This document shows, one piece after another, positions 28,331 to 42,287 of a DNA stretch of 64,000 bases. The stretch's first letter is position 1. The number at the start of each line of letters is the position of its first letter. The notes under the pieces are model-generated. The model had not been told where the DNA came from, did not search any database, and saw nothing but the letters and a program-made list of their open reading frames with translations. The stretch covers positions 1,331,085 to 1,395,084 of the forward strand of contig VFFE01007634.1 in assembly GCA_008921705.1 (NCBI GenBank), in the 5' to 3' direction. Source of the DNA: Burhinus oedicnemus. Lineage: Eukaryota > Chordata > Aves > Charadriiformes > Burhinidae. Made by a program: the position numbers and the translations under genes.

Positions 28331-30661
28331 TGCATATGCGCATGTACACACATTGCTGTGTGCAAAGGTGGGTGTCAGTAATAGTAAGGAGAGTGGGGCT
28401 GTGAGCCTCAGGGGTTCATACGTCCAGGTGCCAGCAGAGATGAGACTGGAATGCAGGGGCAATTACTAGATCGACCACTCAAGTTTAAGTCCAGCTTCCA
28501 AAGGGTTTCACACCTTGTGTATACGTATATATGTATTTCCCACTAATGGACCTTCATCCTGAATAAGGCCATTGGTGGTGTTTGTGAGCACTGCGTTTTC
28601 TGTCTGTGTTGATCTGTGTGGCTGGCCATGTGTATATGTATGTATGTGTTGTAGAGCGTGTTTATGTGTGTATCTCTTGGGAATACGTGTTCAGCCTTAC
28701 TACTGGTGAGACATGGAGGCATGGAGCTCTATCAAACTACCAGGCTGGGCAGCCTGTAACAGAAACAGTGATATTTCACCTTCACAGCAGAGAAATTACA
28801 CCAACGACAGTAAGATTTTGCGATAGCCTTCTTTTACAATTACATAGCGAAACATGGACACTTCTACAACCCTAGTTTTTGCATTTTACAGACCTGTTTT
28901 TACCAAACTCGTTTGCTGATGTTATTTCAGTGGCAAAATCTGGATAAGAAAAGACATTTTCTCATTTAACTGTTACTTTCCAGACTTCAGCACATATTAA
29001 TATGCTTACAGGTGTTCTGCTAACAGGGATGGTATCATGTGAGTAGCCTATTTTATTAATTTTGACCTTTTGCTTTCAATAAATAATTTGCAAACACATT
29101 TTGCCCTGGTTCATTGCATTTTTTCATTGCTGATTGGATGAAGTGTTATGTTTTCAGAGTAATTGGTGAATGCTGCTAGTGATCGCTAAACAGAATTCTT
29201 TCTTAACACAGCAGTAGATGCTGGAACAAAAGATCCAAGTCCAAGATCAGGCTATTGCATCTTTGTAGCTCAGGGGTGCACATGGTCTCCACAAGGAGGG
29301 ACCAGAGTTTGTGCCAAACCACTCCTTGCAGGAGGGAGAGCTCTCCCTGGGGTCTAGGTCTGCTCCTTTCTCCTCCTCTCCCCACTGCCAGCAGATCTAC
29401 TTCTGACAGTATTTAGTTGGTAATGGTGGGCTCGCATGAGAGTCTTCCCTGAACCAAAGGCATTATGAACAAAAACCATAAAAGCTTGCTCAAAGTTATG
29501 TTAGAGGATTGACCCAAAAACTCTCATTTGCTCAGACTCAGAAAAGAAGAGAACCTGGTCCAACAGGCATGCAAAACAACCTACAACTAGAAAAAAAACA
29601 ATACTGATTTCTTTCACCTTTAATTCTGCAGAGGACACTTCTGTTATTCCCTTCACGAAGTGCTAGGAAGACGAACAATGATCCCATATTTCCATGAGAC
29701 ACACCATGTGCTTTAAATTACTCTAGCATCTGTTGAGCTGTACAAAGATTAGCTAGGATACCCCAGAACTAACAGAGATTCCTAATTGTAAAAGACCTTA
29801 CTAGCTTACTAGATTGCATCTCAGGAAAGCCTGTAATAGATCTCATCATTGACCCAACAAACTGAACATGAAGAAATGGAACTGCATTAGTCAATAGACA
29901 GCTGCAGTGATTTTCCCTCCCCCTCCCTTTTTGTTTTTTGTTTTTTTCAAATAGATCCTGCTCTTTGGTCATTCTCATGGAAAGTCCCTGATGCTAAATT
30001 AATTACTAAGGTAGACCAATGAGAAACTAGAAACAGAGCAGCCACAGACAGATTCTGAGATAGTAGTTCATATAACATTAGTTGTAAACTTGTTAGAAGC
30101 AAGAGATCTGTTCTGTGAAAACACAAAAAATATTATTATCACCATCAGCTGAAAACTGGCAGCATATATAGTTGGAACTGATGTAAGCAGTCTTCACATT
30201 GCATTAATAAAAAAGTGAAGTACTGGGTGGTGATCTTACAAATGTATTGACAACACTCTGGATGCTTGGGGCAGATCAAGGAAAACAAGGGATGGAAATT
30301 GAACTGTCACCTTGAGATGTTAAGTACTTGATGGGAAATTTTAAAACTTGGTTTTATTTCCCTGGTTTGCATCAGAATGTGTGATACAACTGGCAAAACA
30401 TTTTACTTCTCTTGGCTTCTAGTTGAAGAGACTCTTGTCTCACCTGTTTGATTCAAAGACCATGCATTACTATATGTAAGATTGCAGCTTGGTTTGTAGC
30501 TAGGTGTGATCATTAGTAGGGGGTAGAAAAAAATCACAATTCATGACCAGATTTGTCACTTGCACATCGTATTTCAATCCTAATAATGCAAAACCATACA
30601 CTTTCTCAACTCCTGCCAAGTCAGAAATTGTGCTGAAAACAGCCATTCTTATTTCACTGAA

Positions 30662-30925
30662 CAGATGGCCAAGTCCCCAGCTCCACCAGGACTTTCCCAA
30701 GCCGGGGACACCAGGACTGCCACACACCTGACCTGCTTTTCAGTGGCTGCTGTGTACTCAGGAGGGCTCAGCCAGCCCTTGGGACACCAGCCCCAGGCAA
30801 TCTGCTTGGCCAAAGCAACAGCCACTCTGTCCCAGGACCTCCAGGAAGCCCCAGCCCTGGGTCTTCAACAGGAGAAAAGCCAACACCAGTACAACCAGGT
30901 TCCTTGCATGCAATGACAGATTCAT
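30662..30925. other. GC-rich, CpG-poor patch of unknown origin
   Basis: About 260 bases rich in 'ccag', 'cagcc' and 'ccagg' words stand out from AT-rich surroundings. Both strands are open here (plus-strand frame 30665-30916, with overlapping minus-strand frames) because stops are AT-rich, so this is not evidence of coding. The translation is rich in Pro, Gln and Ala and resembles nothing that I know. Confidence 0.4.
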
Positions 30926-33900
30926 TGGCCCTTACCCCAAGAGCCCCCTTTTCTCTGTGAAGACCCAAAACCAGACTGAGAAACAACCAGAGCTGCCAGC
31001 AATTTACCAGAAATTCTGAAGTTCCTAAATAATGCAACAGTAAGAAAAATCCAGGGTTTCCTGACTGAAAAGCTTAGATGAGCTAAATCTTCATTATCAG
31101 CAGAAGATACATACTCCACCTACAGCCAACACTGACTGTATCTTATACCCAAAATTGCTCAGGGCACAAAGTTGTTATTTTGCTATTGCTGTTCCCTTCT
31201 GTAACATACGTGCACATCAAAGTAGACAGAGTCAGTAGCGATTGCTTTCTATTGCTATGCTGTGATCTGCATTTAAAGCCCAATTGAAATTCTACTTTTT
31301 CACGTTTGTGGGCCAGATTCAATCAGGAAAACACAACACAACTCTTTGTGGTACTCCTGGTTGCTGCATAATGTTTCTGAGACTATTTTTAATTTTGTGA
31401 GAGAGACATTAAGGATTTCAGTTTATCTCCAAGACAAAACGTTTCTCTACATCCTAAAGCCCCCAGTCAGTAAAAATGGTCGGGCTTCCTATACAAATGC
31501 ATTCTCACAGTGTCTTGGGGATTAAATCTCAGAATTCAATTAATTCTGATTGTGAGCAATCACTTCCCAGATTCATTGCAATTTAAAGAGCTGCACAAGA
31601 GGAAAACAGAACATCCTAGATGCCCAGCTACTTACTTTGTCCAATACTGTTGCCATAATACATTACATACTTCTTATTTTATTTTTAGACTATGCATGCA
31701 TCTTAGATTTAGAAATAACCAGTGCATTTAAAGAAATTTGGATCACTTATTAGATGGTATTCATGAAAGGAGGCAGAATGTTCTCCGCTATGTACAAACA
31801 ATCTTAAAATAATTAAAATGGAAGTTCTTGCAAGAAGTTTATGGTATTTCCTTAATCATTAGAAGCAACCTGTTTTGTTTTATTTCTTATAAAACACTCT
31901 CATAGAATATGAGTGATATGGGATCTCTGCTACAGGATGTGAAAATGGAACACAATGGACTTCATCCTGCCCTGAAAATGTTCATACCCTTTTTTACAAA
32001 AAGACAGACTTATTACAAATAAACAAAAAACTGATCTAGATAACCTAAAGTTAAAAGGAGCAAACCCATTATTTATTCCTGCATTCTGGCTGCCATAAAG
32101 AAACAAGAACAGGTAACTTTTAATAAGTTATTCTCTATCCACCTGGGATTTGTGGATTTGAAGACCTCAAAACAAACTCCTGCTCAAATAGGAGGAAACG
32201 ATAGTTTATATTATGTGATACTCTGAGATCAATATGTATTTTATAGAGAGAAGATAAAAAGCAAAGATTGTTTCAGCCAAATTGGTCTTCCCTGAAGTTA
32301 GGCATGTACAGCAAACAACATCAATAGAGGGTTATCCTGACTGAAGTTAAATTTTCTCTCAAACGCCACTACTGAGACTGCTTTTCATCAGGAAATTTAG
32401 ACCAATCTGACCAAAGCTGATTTCTGAAATCAGATATCCTGAGTCTGTAATTAACTAACAAGCAACATTCAGAAACCCACTAACTTTCACTGCAATAAAA
32501 AGTGCATGCATCAGACTGCATTGCATCAGACAATGTAACTATATTTTTCGTATGCTAAAGGTCCAAGTTGAGACTATATGATCAACCCTTCAACTTTTGA
32601 AGCCTGAATAGACATTGATGGAGTTAGCTGTAAGGTTTCACTTCACCCTTCTCTTCCTCCTGCTGCTCCAAAGGACACAAATCTTGAGAAAACAGAAATT
32701 AAGGTGAAAAAATTGAAATTACAGTAACAGTAGGAGCTAGTAACACTGTCCAATTAATTTTTAAAGCCAATATCAGAGTAAAATCTCTCAACTCTTACCA
32801 AAGTAGTTGCTAAACAAAGGAAATACCAGTGGAAGACAATATCTTTCAAATCACTACTGGCTTCCAAGGAAGAGTGTGGGGCACACATGTCCCAGTGAAA
32901 ATATGACATTCTCAGCCTTTCTTAAAAAAAATTAACTGTGACACCCTCATAACCTGCATACCAATAACACAGTTCCAGACAAACATTGCCTGAGCAGAGA
33001 GGTGACAAAATACTAGTTAAAGGGCTGCTTAGTTATGACTGTTTCCATTGAAAGCCAAATATACGCACGTTTTGCACGGAAACTTTGACAGCAAATATTA
33101 CATTTGGGACACTGATAAACATCCACTTCAACAAGATATTCCATGATTAAACAAGCTTCTCCATTTCTGATGCATTTTGTAAGAAAACATGTGCAAAGTG
33201 AATAAAACCATTTAATTTATTCATTACATGGATCATTAGCTTTTCATTTCTAAAAAGCAAACCTGTCGCAGTATTTAGCTAGAATTATAATTAAAATACA
33301 TATAAACGGACTTTCATTCCCCTGTCTTTTATTTTTGTATTTGAATGACTAGCAAATGAACAACAAAATCCTAGCAGAGGCTGTGTTTCCATTACCATTT
33401 TAGTTTGGTTCAGGACCACGTCTTGCATCAGAACAGTCTTGGACACAAGCTGGGGTTTTTTTCGATGAAAGCAAATTTTAAAATCAATGGTGTCAGGATA
33501 CAATTTTAAACATAGAAGAAATAAATATGGTCTGAGGAACAACTGAGCAGTATCACTTCTGAAAAATGAGTTTTCAATCTAATACATAATTTTAAGATGT
33601 TAAAGTCTTTTCTTATTTGAGAAAGTGAAGAAAAAGTTGACATCTCTGAATTCTGCAAAAGGCTTTGAGAAGCAACTAACAAATCATTTTGACTGGTAGT
33701 ACATTTTAAAATTATTGAAGTTCTTTACAACCTGTGTATATTATAAACTAGCAAAAATCTGATGAAACATCTGTATTTCATATTCATTATGTCTTACTGA
33801 TGGTTTGCTTGTTTGGGTTTTTTTGACAAAGACAACAAAGTGTATCTAACTTCAAGGAATATACTTAAGTTTTCCAGTGAAATATTGAAGAAGATGACAA

Positions 33901-34940
33901 AATTCTGACTCAGTTGGGTACAAAGGAATTATATTTTTATATAAAATGGCAACCGTGAGCATTGCTAATGCACTGCTTTGTCTTTCACCACATTTTGTCA
34001 TGTGCATGGTACTCTATACTTTCTGTTCCCAGTAGATTGGCAGGAGGGTGGGTGTTTGAGAATATTTTATATTGTATTGTTGGGTTGTGGAGTTTTTTGG
34101 ATGAAGGTTTAACAAACAGTTTCTAATGATAGTTTACCCCCTTTTCAAGACACAAAATTACAGGCAAAATAAAATAAGTGGATTCATATCAGTAATTTGT
34201 CTCATGGAGAGACATAAATACTGTTCTTTCACCATTACTAAAAAAAGATCTGTTGCACTAGAAAATGGGCATTTGACTTACAGTTTCTCATAGTTAAAGA
34301 TTTCTACAGAATAGCGGCCCTTTCCTGAGAGGAAACAGAAAACGAGCTAACCTGAAGAATGACTCCCTCTCCAAGATCAAGGACCCATGCATCATGTGGC
34401 CAGTACTTGATGACTAAATATTAAAGAGATTCCAGCTCACAAATAGGCCACATAACCATAATATCATGAATGCAACCAACTCGATCCCAAAAAATCTTTT
34501 GAGCAGTTACTCCAGAACACTCATTTGGAAAGGATTAACACATTTGACAGTTGTGACATTGCCAGTGCTATGTATGTGCATCTGCAGCACAAAACCTTTT
34601 AGGGCAGACAAAAACAACACAAGCAAAGATGAAAAAAGCTTTCCTGTGGGATTCCTGAAACAAGCATCATATCCAGGCAGTGTAATGAAAGCAATATAGC
34701 CCCATTCCTCCTATTATTGTCCTTATATATTTACAGGGTCATTCAGAAATTAGCCTTATCCACCCAGTTCTACCCAGGTATTTATTCTTATATTATATAT
34801 TAAACAAATTTTCGTTATAGAAATATTTTCTTCACTTGATATGTGTTTCAAAATACTGTATGTGCTCTTTTATGGAATTGTATTACATAGAATTGAATGA
34901 TATTGAATACTATGTTGTATTATTACATATTCCATTATAG

Positions 34941-34957
34941 AATAATAATAATAATAT
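34941..34957. repeat. (AAT)n microsatellite
   Basis: About five AAT units lie in a strongly AT-rich stretch (34790-34975). Confidence 0.85.
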
Positions 34958-37900
34958 TAATACCAATTTTTTAAAGTGATACTGTTTTCCAACTTCTAAT
35001 GGAGTTCAAGGGACCTACAGAAATAATTACTAAATAAACATTAAATTTACTGAAAAGCACAAAAAACCCTGAAACAGTACCAGAACAAAGAAGTCTTCAA
35101 AATCAGGGATCTGAGTGTACAAGAAGAAAGGACAGTGTCCCAAAGCCAGCATCGTCTTACTAGAGAAAAATGAAACGTATCATTGCAGTAGCCCTCAGGA
35201 AACAGAAATTTAATAAGTCACAGGAGAGCACCATTGACACTCTGGACGCAACTCAGTATTATTAGGCTGCTTTAATGCAGCACTGTGTTCTCCGTGAAGC
35301 GTTAATGCAAGGAAAAAATGACATCTCAGTGTGCAACATTCAAATTAACTTTGACCTAACACTTTATTATTGGAAGGTTTGTCAATGAATTCTTCTCATA
35401 AAAAGATTACCTAGAGCTTCACTGCCAGCTAGTCACCGATCGGAAGATTTTAGAGGACATCCCACTATAGAATGAAATATACATACTGACAAAGATGCGT
35501 CTGTTTTAAGATCCAAGTCTGTGTAGAGTCTGCTACAGACAAACCATTTAGCCATTTGGATAACTTGCGTGCATTTATCATAATCTGTGTTACAGACAGC
35601 ATAACGTAAGGGCCAAATTTTATTCCCAGAAACACTTGTACAACCTTAAAACCTTCATACATACAGTGGAATATCAGTAAAACTCAAATCTGAGAAAGTT
35701 AATTTGGTCAGTCTATTTGTTATTTTACTCTTGTAAACCTGTCCACACTAAAGAAATTAATTTCTGTGAAGCTTTGCTTACAGTACTGACCTTTGCTTTA
35801 GTACTGAATGTTTCTATGGATAAGGGCTCTGAGGCTGTAAATCAGCTGCAAATGAACAAAAACCCCACAGAGATATGTAGCTGTCAGAGACTATGTGTTG
35901 ACTACAAGGCAAAGACAGTCAGAAACAATGGTCCACACACGTGCACAGTACCTTGGAGTCAACTGAAATAACAACCAGCAGGACAGAACAGTGGTGGATC
36001 CTTAAATATATATATAATGATCTCTCAGATATTTAAATGCCTTTCCTTATACCTACATTCAATAGATTCTTTGCTAGCAATAGAACTGATTATTGACCAC
36101 ACACACCGTTTTTAGTAAGACAGCCATATTTAGGAAAAATGTATAACAGACTGATATGTAGGTGGCAAGACATTTGCAGCATTGGGAAAGGGAGGTCATA
36201 TTTCCTGCATTCCAGAAAATAGTACATTAATTATTACAAATAGATGCAAGAATGGAGGGTGTTACTGGTGCTGCTTTCATTTACCTCAAAAGGCCAGTTA
36301 ACCAGCTGATGTCAGTAAGTAGGAAAAAATGTTTTGCTGAAAAGGAAAACTAATATGAGCAAACAGCTGAAAGAGAAACAAATAAAGATCAGAAAAGAAA
36401 TGAGGAGGAAGGAGCAGGCAGGGAGAGGACAGGAAAGGAATGATAAGAAGGAAGACAGAAAGTTGTCAGTTCCAGAGCATGAACCAGTTACACTTGGATG
36501 ACGTGAAGTTCCTCTGAAGACTAGTCTAGGTAATGGAACACAAGAGAGAGGTTTGTACTTTTCAAGACTTTCAGCTTTATAAATTCCTAGCCAAAAAGTC
36601 TCAGGACCTATTGAAAATGGAGAAGGACTGGGTGATGACAGCTACTGATGTCATTCTGAGTCAAACCCTTGCTTCCACAGCAAGAAGTTTTAATTGCTTT
36701 GTAATCAACAGCAAGGAAACCAAAAGGAAAACGAGGAAGAAAACAAGTATAGGGAAAAAGCAGGCTTTTAAACACATAGAAAACCTGTCTCTGTAAGAAG
36801 TTATACTTTCAGATTTTGATCTTGAGAAAAGAGAAATTAGAAAGAGTATTCTGAGCCAAGAGCAAAAATAGAATAACCTTATTAACTCAGAAAATTACAC
36901 TGGTATAAATCTGGTAATACAGCTCAGACTTAATGCAAATCTTCTCATTTGTGCAACTAGAACACAAAATAAAATCAAAAATATATAGTAGCTATGACCG
37001 GTACTTTCTTGCCTTTAACCTGCTGTAAACCTCCTTTCCTTCAGTGCAAAGAAGGATGTTGCTAATTGCTGTAAAAGTGCTGTCACAACTGAATGAAAGC
37101 ATTTCACACCCATTCTCTATGGAAATTTATATAGAACTTGAAACAGCACACTTCAGCCAAAAAAAGTCTGTCACATTTAAATTCATTTTGTGCTGTTCAC
37201 AACTTTAAGCGCAAGACAAAAATTACAGCTGTTAAACTGCTAGTAGTAAATGCACTGGATCTCAAGAACTGCTTCCTGAAGTGGAAGAAATTTTCACCTT
37301 TGTTGTATATATGTGTGCTTTTTAGTGTTGTGGAAACTGAGGCTAAATAACCCTTAAGGTATGTTTTCCTTGCAACCTTCAGAAGGTTGGGGAAAAGCGT
37401 GATGTTCCCAGCAAAGGGTAGACACCTAGAGGGAAGGCAAATGCCACTGATGCACTGACAGCACTCACCTATGGACTCCTGAAACCCAGGAAATTCAAGG
37501 GTAGGGGAAAGTCTAGATGAAAGGTAAGTAGTAATTCTCTCCACAGCCAGCCCCTGATCTTTTATCTACACCAGGGATACATAATTTTGGCATTACATAT
37601 GTATCCTCTTCTCTTATATGGATAAGAACTTCAGCTGAAAGGAAAGCTTCATCAGATAGACACATGCTTCATTGAAGGAAGGACAGGTACCAGTTCCCTC
37701 TACAGATGGTTATTTATTTCTCTGAAAGATAAAAATTATTCTGATAACCTGGCTGCTTCCTGTTTAAGCAGAAACAGATCTGGCTGCTGAAAGTACCACG
37801 CAGATGCATCTTTCATTTCCTCTCTTTCAGCTGCTGTTTATGACTCACCATTAGCAATTTTAATTATAAAAGCCTCCAGTTATCGCTTTTGTATTCTACC

Positions 37901-40185
37901 ATTACTACTTATTACTAAGTACCTAACTCTAATTACTATGAGGTAATTACTGTTGTTGAATGATGGCAGTCCTCTATCCTTGATTTAAAGTATTAGAATC
38001 AATGCTTCTGCCTCTAAAGAAGCCACCACCATAAAATATTGATCAAATAATTTTACACACAGTGGTTGGAAGCAGCATAATGCAGATATTTAGGACTAGC
38101 AATTAGCAGGAGACTTTCCTGAACACAATGGCATTTAAATCAGTAGTAGATGTCTGAAAGGACAAAGATACAGTTATCTACGGTGTGAACTGTAGGGTGC
38201 TTACCACTTAATGAGGGTTAAAGCTTTTCACTGCTTGAACCAGGTCCTTGGAGACTGATCCCAAAATAATATTTATTGCCCGGTGCCCTAGGCGCCTTAG
38301 CTACCATAATACTGAGGAAGGACCTTTCGTTTCCAATTATGTTGCCCACCCTTCACTTGTAACCTTTTACTTGCACACCCCAAAGACACTGTGACAGTGC
38401 CTTCACCCCAAGGGAAAACATTCCAAGTGCCTTTGTGTTCATAATGCTGCATTGCCAGATTCTGCAGTCTTGTGTTTGTGGGTTGGCCTTCTAGCTTTTA
38501 GTCTGTGACTCCATACTCTTCACATTCCCCTTGCAGCTTCTAGTTTGTAACTTTACATCCCCATAGATAACATAGTACATAATAAATTACATACTCCAAA
38601 ATATTAACTAACAATATGCATGTACACAGCTTAGCAGCCAGTCAGCATCCAACACATGCATCCGAAGAAGTGTGCTGCAATGTGTGCTCATGCCATCATA
38701 TGCAAGAACAACTGGTAGGGAGTTTGAGGGAGTCCTCATGAAAGCTGTAAAACTCCCACAGAACAGCACTGGGACACACCTCTGCACTGGTAAAGGTGCT
38801 CATTTGGGGCCCTACCACTTCTCCCAGCTAGACTCTACTGAGGTTTTTTTCCCCTCTCTCTATTTTTCTTCTCCTTTTCCTACCCACACTCCTGCCCCCC
38901 ATGCCCCTACTTTCTCCAGTAACTTTGAAGTCAATGTATTCCATGAGTTATGGACCCTGCTAGTAAAGTCTTGTATATGCAAGTCTATATCAACTTTTTG
39001 TGCAACGTATTTGTGGTCCTTTGCACATCAGACTGTCCTCTGGAAGAGCTTTGCTATTTCTATTTGTTACGATAGCTCTTGATTTCTGTGTCTAAGCAAG
39101 GTGTTACAGTTGTGCTTTTGAATGCCTCTTAAGTAGCATAAGCCTGAATCTCAAAACTTATATTAAGAACTTCTGATATCCAGGAGATGGCACAAAATGT
39201 GTCTCAATTAACACTTTAGTTTAGATGAGAAGCATGCTTCTGAAGTGATTTTCCCCCCAGCTCCACTTACTGTGGTCCGATACACTTTCCAGAGCAGTCT
39301 TGGAGCCATTTTGGAAGGAACTGCAAGACGCTTTTTAGAGATGTACCTAGTGCACACCACCATGGGCTCAGTCCACAGGCCCAAACCAGATTTAGTCTGA
39401 AGCAAAGCACCCTGAAATGAACATAGCGTGGATCTTAGAACCTCAGCAACAACTGCTTTACTCTAGAAATCCATTCCTAGAGGGCAAGCAGTGTCTTCCT
39501 TGGCAATAAGGACACAGCCTATAAGAACTTATAAAAATGCAGTCAGGTGTTTTAGCTGCCTCTCTGCTATTGACTGTTGGTTGCAAAAATTTCTCCTCTT
39601 TCTCCAAAAAGGGCTGGCATTTACCCCTGTGCTGTGGATAAATTCATTTACCTCTTCATGATCACTTTAAATTTCTGCAATAAGGACAAATACATTCCGG
39701 TTTGGGTCATCTCAGTTCATTTGACATCAAAACTGTTCAGAACTAATAAACCCATGGGTTCTGAAAGACTGACTAAGCTATAGGAAACCAAAACCTTGAA
39801 TCTTTGGCCTCTGTACTAAAAATATGCTATTCCAGGAGTTTCAAATACCAGAAATTTTTTCCCCTCATGTTTTTCTAGGGAAGAGGTGCTAGCTTCAGTT
39901 GAATTCTTAGTTCAAAAAAAGCTCATCTGCAAAACAACCTGCTGCAACTTAGATGACAGGACAGCTTCAAATTCAAAAGGCAAGGGAGAACTCTAGCTAG
40001 CTAAGTTTTCTCAAGGTCATGAAGGAAAGTTTACGATAACTTGAGAGCAGAAGGATATTTGCATTGCCAGTATGGATAGAAAGCTTTGTCTTCCACAATG
40101 AAGAATGTAACACATTTATTAGCCTAAGAATTCAGAGGAGTAGAAGGCTGCTCTACAGCATCTTTTGCCTTGCAACAATACCTTG

Positions 40186-40297
40186 AAACCAAACCAAACC
40201 AAACCAAACCAACCCAACCCAACCCCCCCCCCCAAAAAAAAAAACCACCNNNNNNNNNNNNNNNNNNNNAAAAAAAAAAAAAAAAAAGAAAAAAAAA
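40186..40297. repeat. (AAACC)n to (AACCC)n to C11-A11 simple repeat with A-rich right flank
   Basis: Units of 'aaacc' change to 'aaccc', then to an 11-C run (40223-40233) and an 11-A run, then the 20-N gap, then a long A tract broken by single G. On the minus strand the left part is G-rich, and the CCC tracts at 40213-40215 and 40218-40220 plus the C11 run satisfy a canonical four-tract G-quadruplex pattern there, if the 11-base run supplies two tracts. Confidence 0.85.
40250..40269. other. Assembly gap of 20 N inside a simple repeat
   Basis: Twenty N interrupt low-complexity sequence: C/A-rich repeats on the left and a long A run on the right. The reads probably failed or collapsed on the homopolymers, so the true length is unknown. 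Confidence 0.97.
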
Positions 40298-42259
40298 GTC
40301 TTTTTCAGCCTGTAACCATTTTTTGGCATAGAATCCTTAGTTTTCCCACCAGTTAGACTGCAGCTATGCCCTGCTCACTCCATCATACAGCTTTATCCCC
40401 CCACCAAAGTCAAGAAGCTTCCTTCTTCCTCCTGAAGAGCTTTTCTCTCAGCTCTCCTGCGTGCCCCACCACACACAGAGCTGAGCGGGAGATTACAGAA
40501 GCCCTCCTTGCCAGTAACCTCTGGAAGGATTAGGAGTTATTGAAGTTACAGGCATGTGTACATTTCACACAGCATTTTATGCTGTCCTATTTTCTCCCTT
40601 CTTTTTGGCAAACAAGAAGGGAGTCGAGACAAAATAGTCTTTAAGAGATATTTATTATGTCAGAGGCCAAAACAGCATTACTGCAGGGGATGGTACCACT
40701 TACTGGAATTATGCTTGTTTGTGTTCTCAAGTTACCACAAAACTTTAGTTCTTTCAGGGGCAAAGGGCTTCTTCTGCAGAGTACTTAATCATCTCCTGCT
40801 TCCCAACTGTTTGGGCATACTACTTTCCATCTGTATCATATTTACACATCATAGTAAATATGCTCTTAGCTTAAATATGAGGCATCCCCATTTCCCTGGC
40901 CCCTGTAGCACTCTACTGCACCTTGTCTGCCTTGAAAGTTGCTAGAATTGTATTTACTTTTTTACAAAAGCTTCTGCCCCATTCTATGCTATTTCTCCCC
41001 CATCACCACCTTGGAATGTTAGTAGTCGGACTAAAGGGGCTTGTGCTCTCTGTGGTAGTTTCATAGATGCACCACACTACCCCATCTTTTGGAGCCACTA
41101 TGCATATTTGCTGTCACATCAGTCTCCTAGATCCAGCAGAACAGGGTTCCAGATACTCTTTCCATACCCCTATACAGACAAAAAGTTAATCCATTCTTCA
41201 TCTTCAAGACTTACTTATTTCCAGAAAGTCCCATTACCTTTGTCACTGTCATTATTTCTGCTTTCAATTTGTCTTGTACTCAGATTATGTCAGCAGTACT
41301 TAGAGGGAGAGGCAGAATTACTCCAAAATAAACTGAGCTAAAGGGGAGGGTTTTGAGTATCCCCACAAATAATGAACCAGTCTATAACACTCTCCTGTAA
41401 TTCCTTTTCTTTGAATGCAGGCTGTCACCACTGTAATCAGACTCCTATTCAACCCAGCCATTTTTGTAATGACCTAATTCTCCGATACATCCTGCATCAG
41501 GAGGTTCAGTTTGGGCTTTCATTTGTGATTCTTTTTACTCTCATCACATCTTTACACATCAAACCCACTTTCAGAGTTTTCTTTTTCACATAGCTACTTC
41601 ATCCATACACGCATCCTCAGGCTTTACAAGTGCCTTGTTTTCTTCAGCTGCCAATGCTTTGCTTTCCTAAAATGTAAACAGAAGTAACAAGTTTGCCAAA
41701 GCAAACCTTTCTTGTACAAAGTGGACTTTTTAATTGTCAAAGACAGAATTTAAATAAATAAATTTTTGCCTGGGATTTTTCCTTAAAGGTAAGTAATAAC
41801 AGCAACCACTTACTCCAGTCCACTGTTTCTTATTCAATGGAAGTTTGTAATGTGCATCCCAATTAAACCTTTCAGCGAGATCATTCATCTCAAGAGTCCT
41901 GGACATGAGCTGTCATCTGATTCACCACAGTTGTTTCCAGTGTTTTGTTTCCTTAAAAACCCCAAAGGAAACAAGCAAGTCCTCCTTCCACCACTTGAAC
42001 CCCTTCCAGAGCATACATCATTGTGCTGTTTAGTGGTTTTGTGTTTTAAGTTGTGCAGAGTTTTCTACCATTTGCAATGTGATGTCTCCTATATGCAGAA
42101 AGGGGTATAAGGTACAAAATCCCATTTCTGATGCATGGCACATTACCACTTTGGAGGCGCAGGGTGGGAATGTATCTAGGCGTGCTCTCTGCAAGATATA
42201 CTGCAGTCACTTGCCTGAGCCTTCATAGCCATCCATAAGAGTACCTCTATAAGGACTCA

Positions 42260-42287
42260 GGGGGAGTCTGGGGGTGTTTGGGGAGGG
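42260..42287 (+). other. G-quadruplex motif on template strand of the gene
   Basis: G tracts of 5, 5, 4 and 3 at 42260-42264, 42270-42274, 42280-42283 and 42285-42287 have loops of 5, 5 and 1 bases, a canonical pattern on the plus strand. Confidence 0.75.

Noticed and set aside
38672..39082. Plus-strand open frame of 136 codons
   Set aside because: The composition is irregular and Ser/Thr/Cys-rich, with no family resemblance and no Kozak, promoter or exon signals.
40556..40945. Plus-strand open frame of 129 codons
   Set aside because: Rich in Cys, Leu and His without domain pattern; antisense to the host gene and unsupported.
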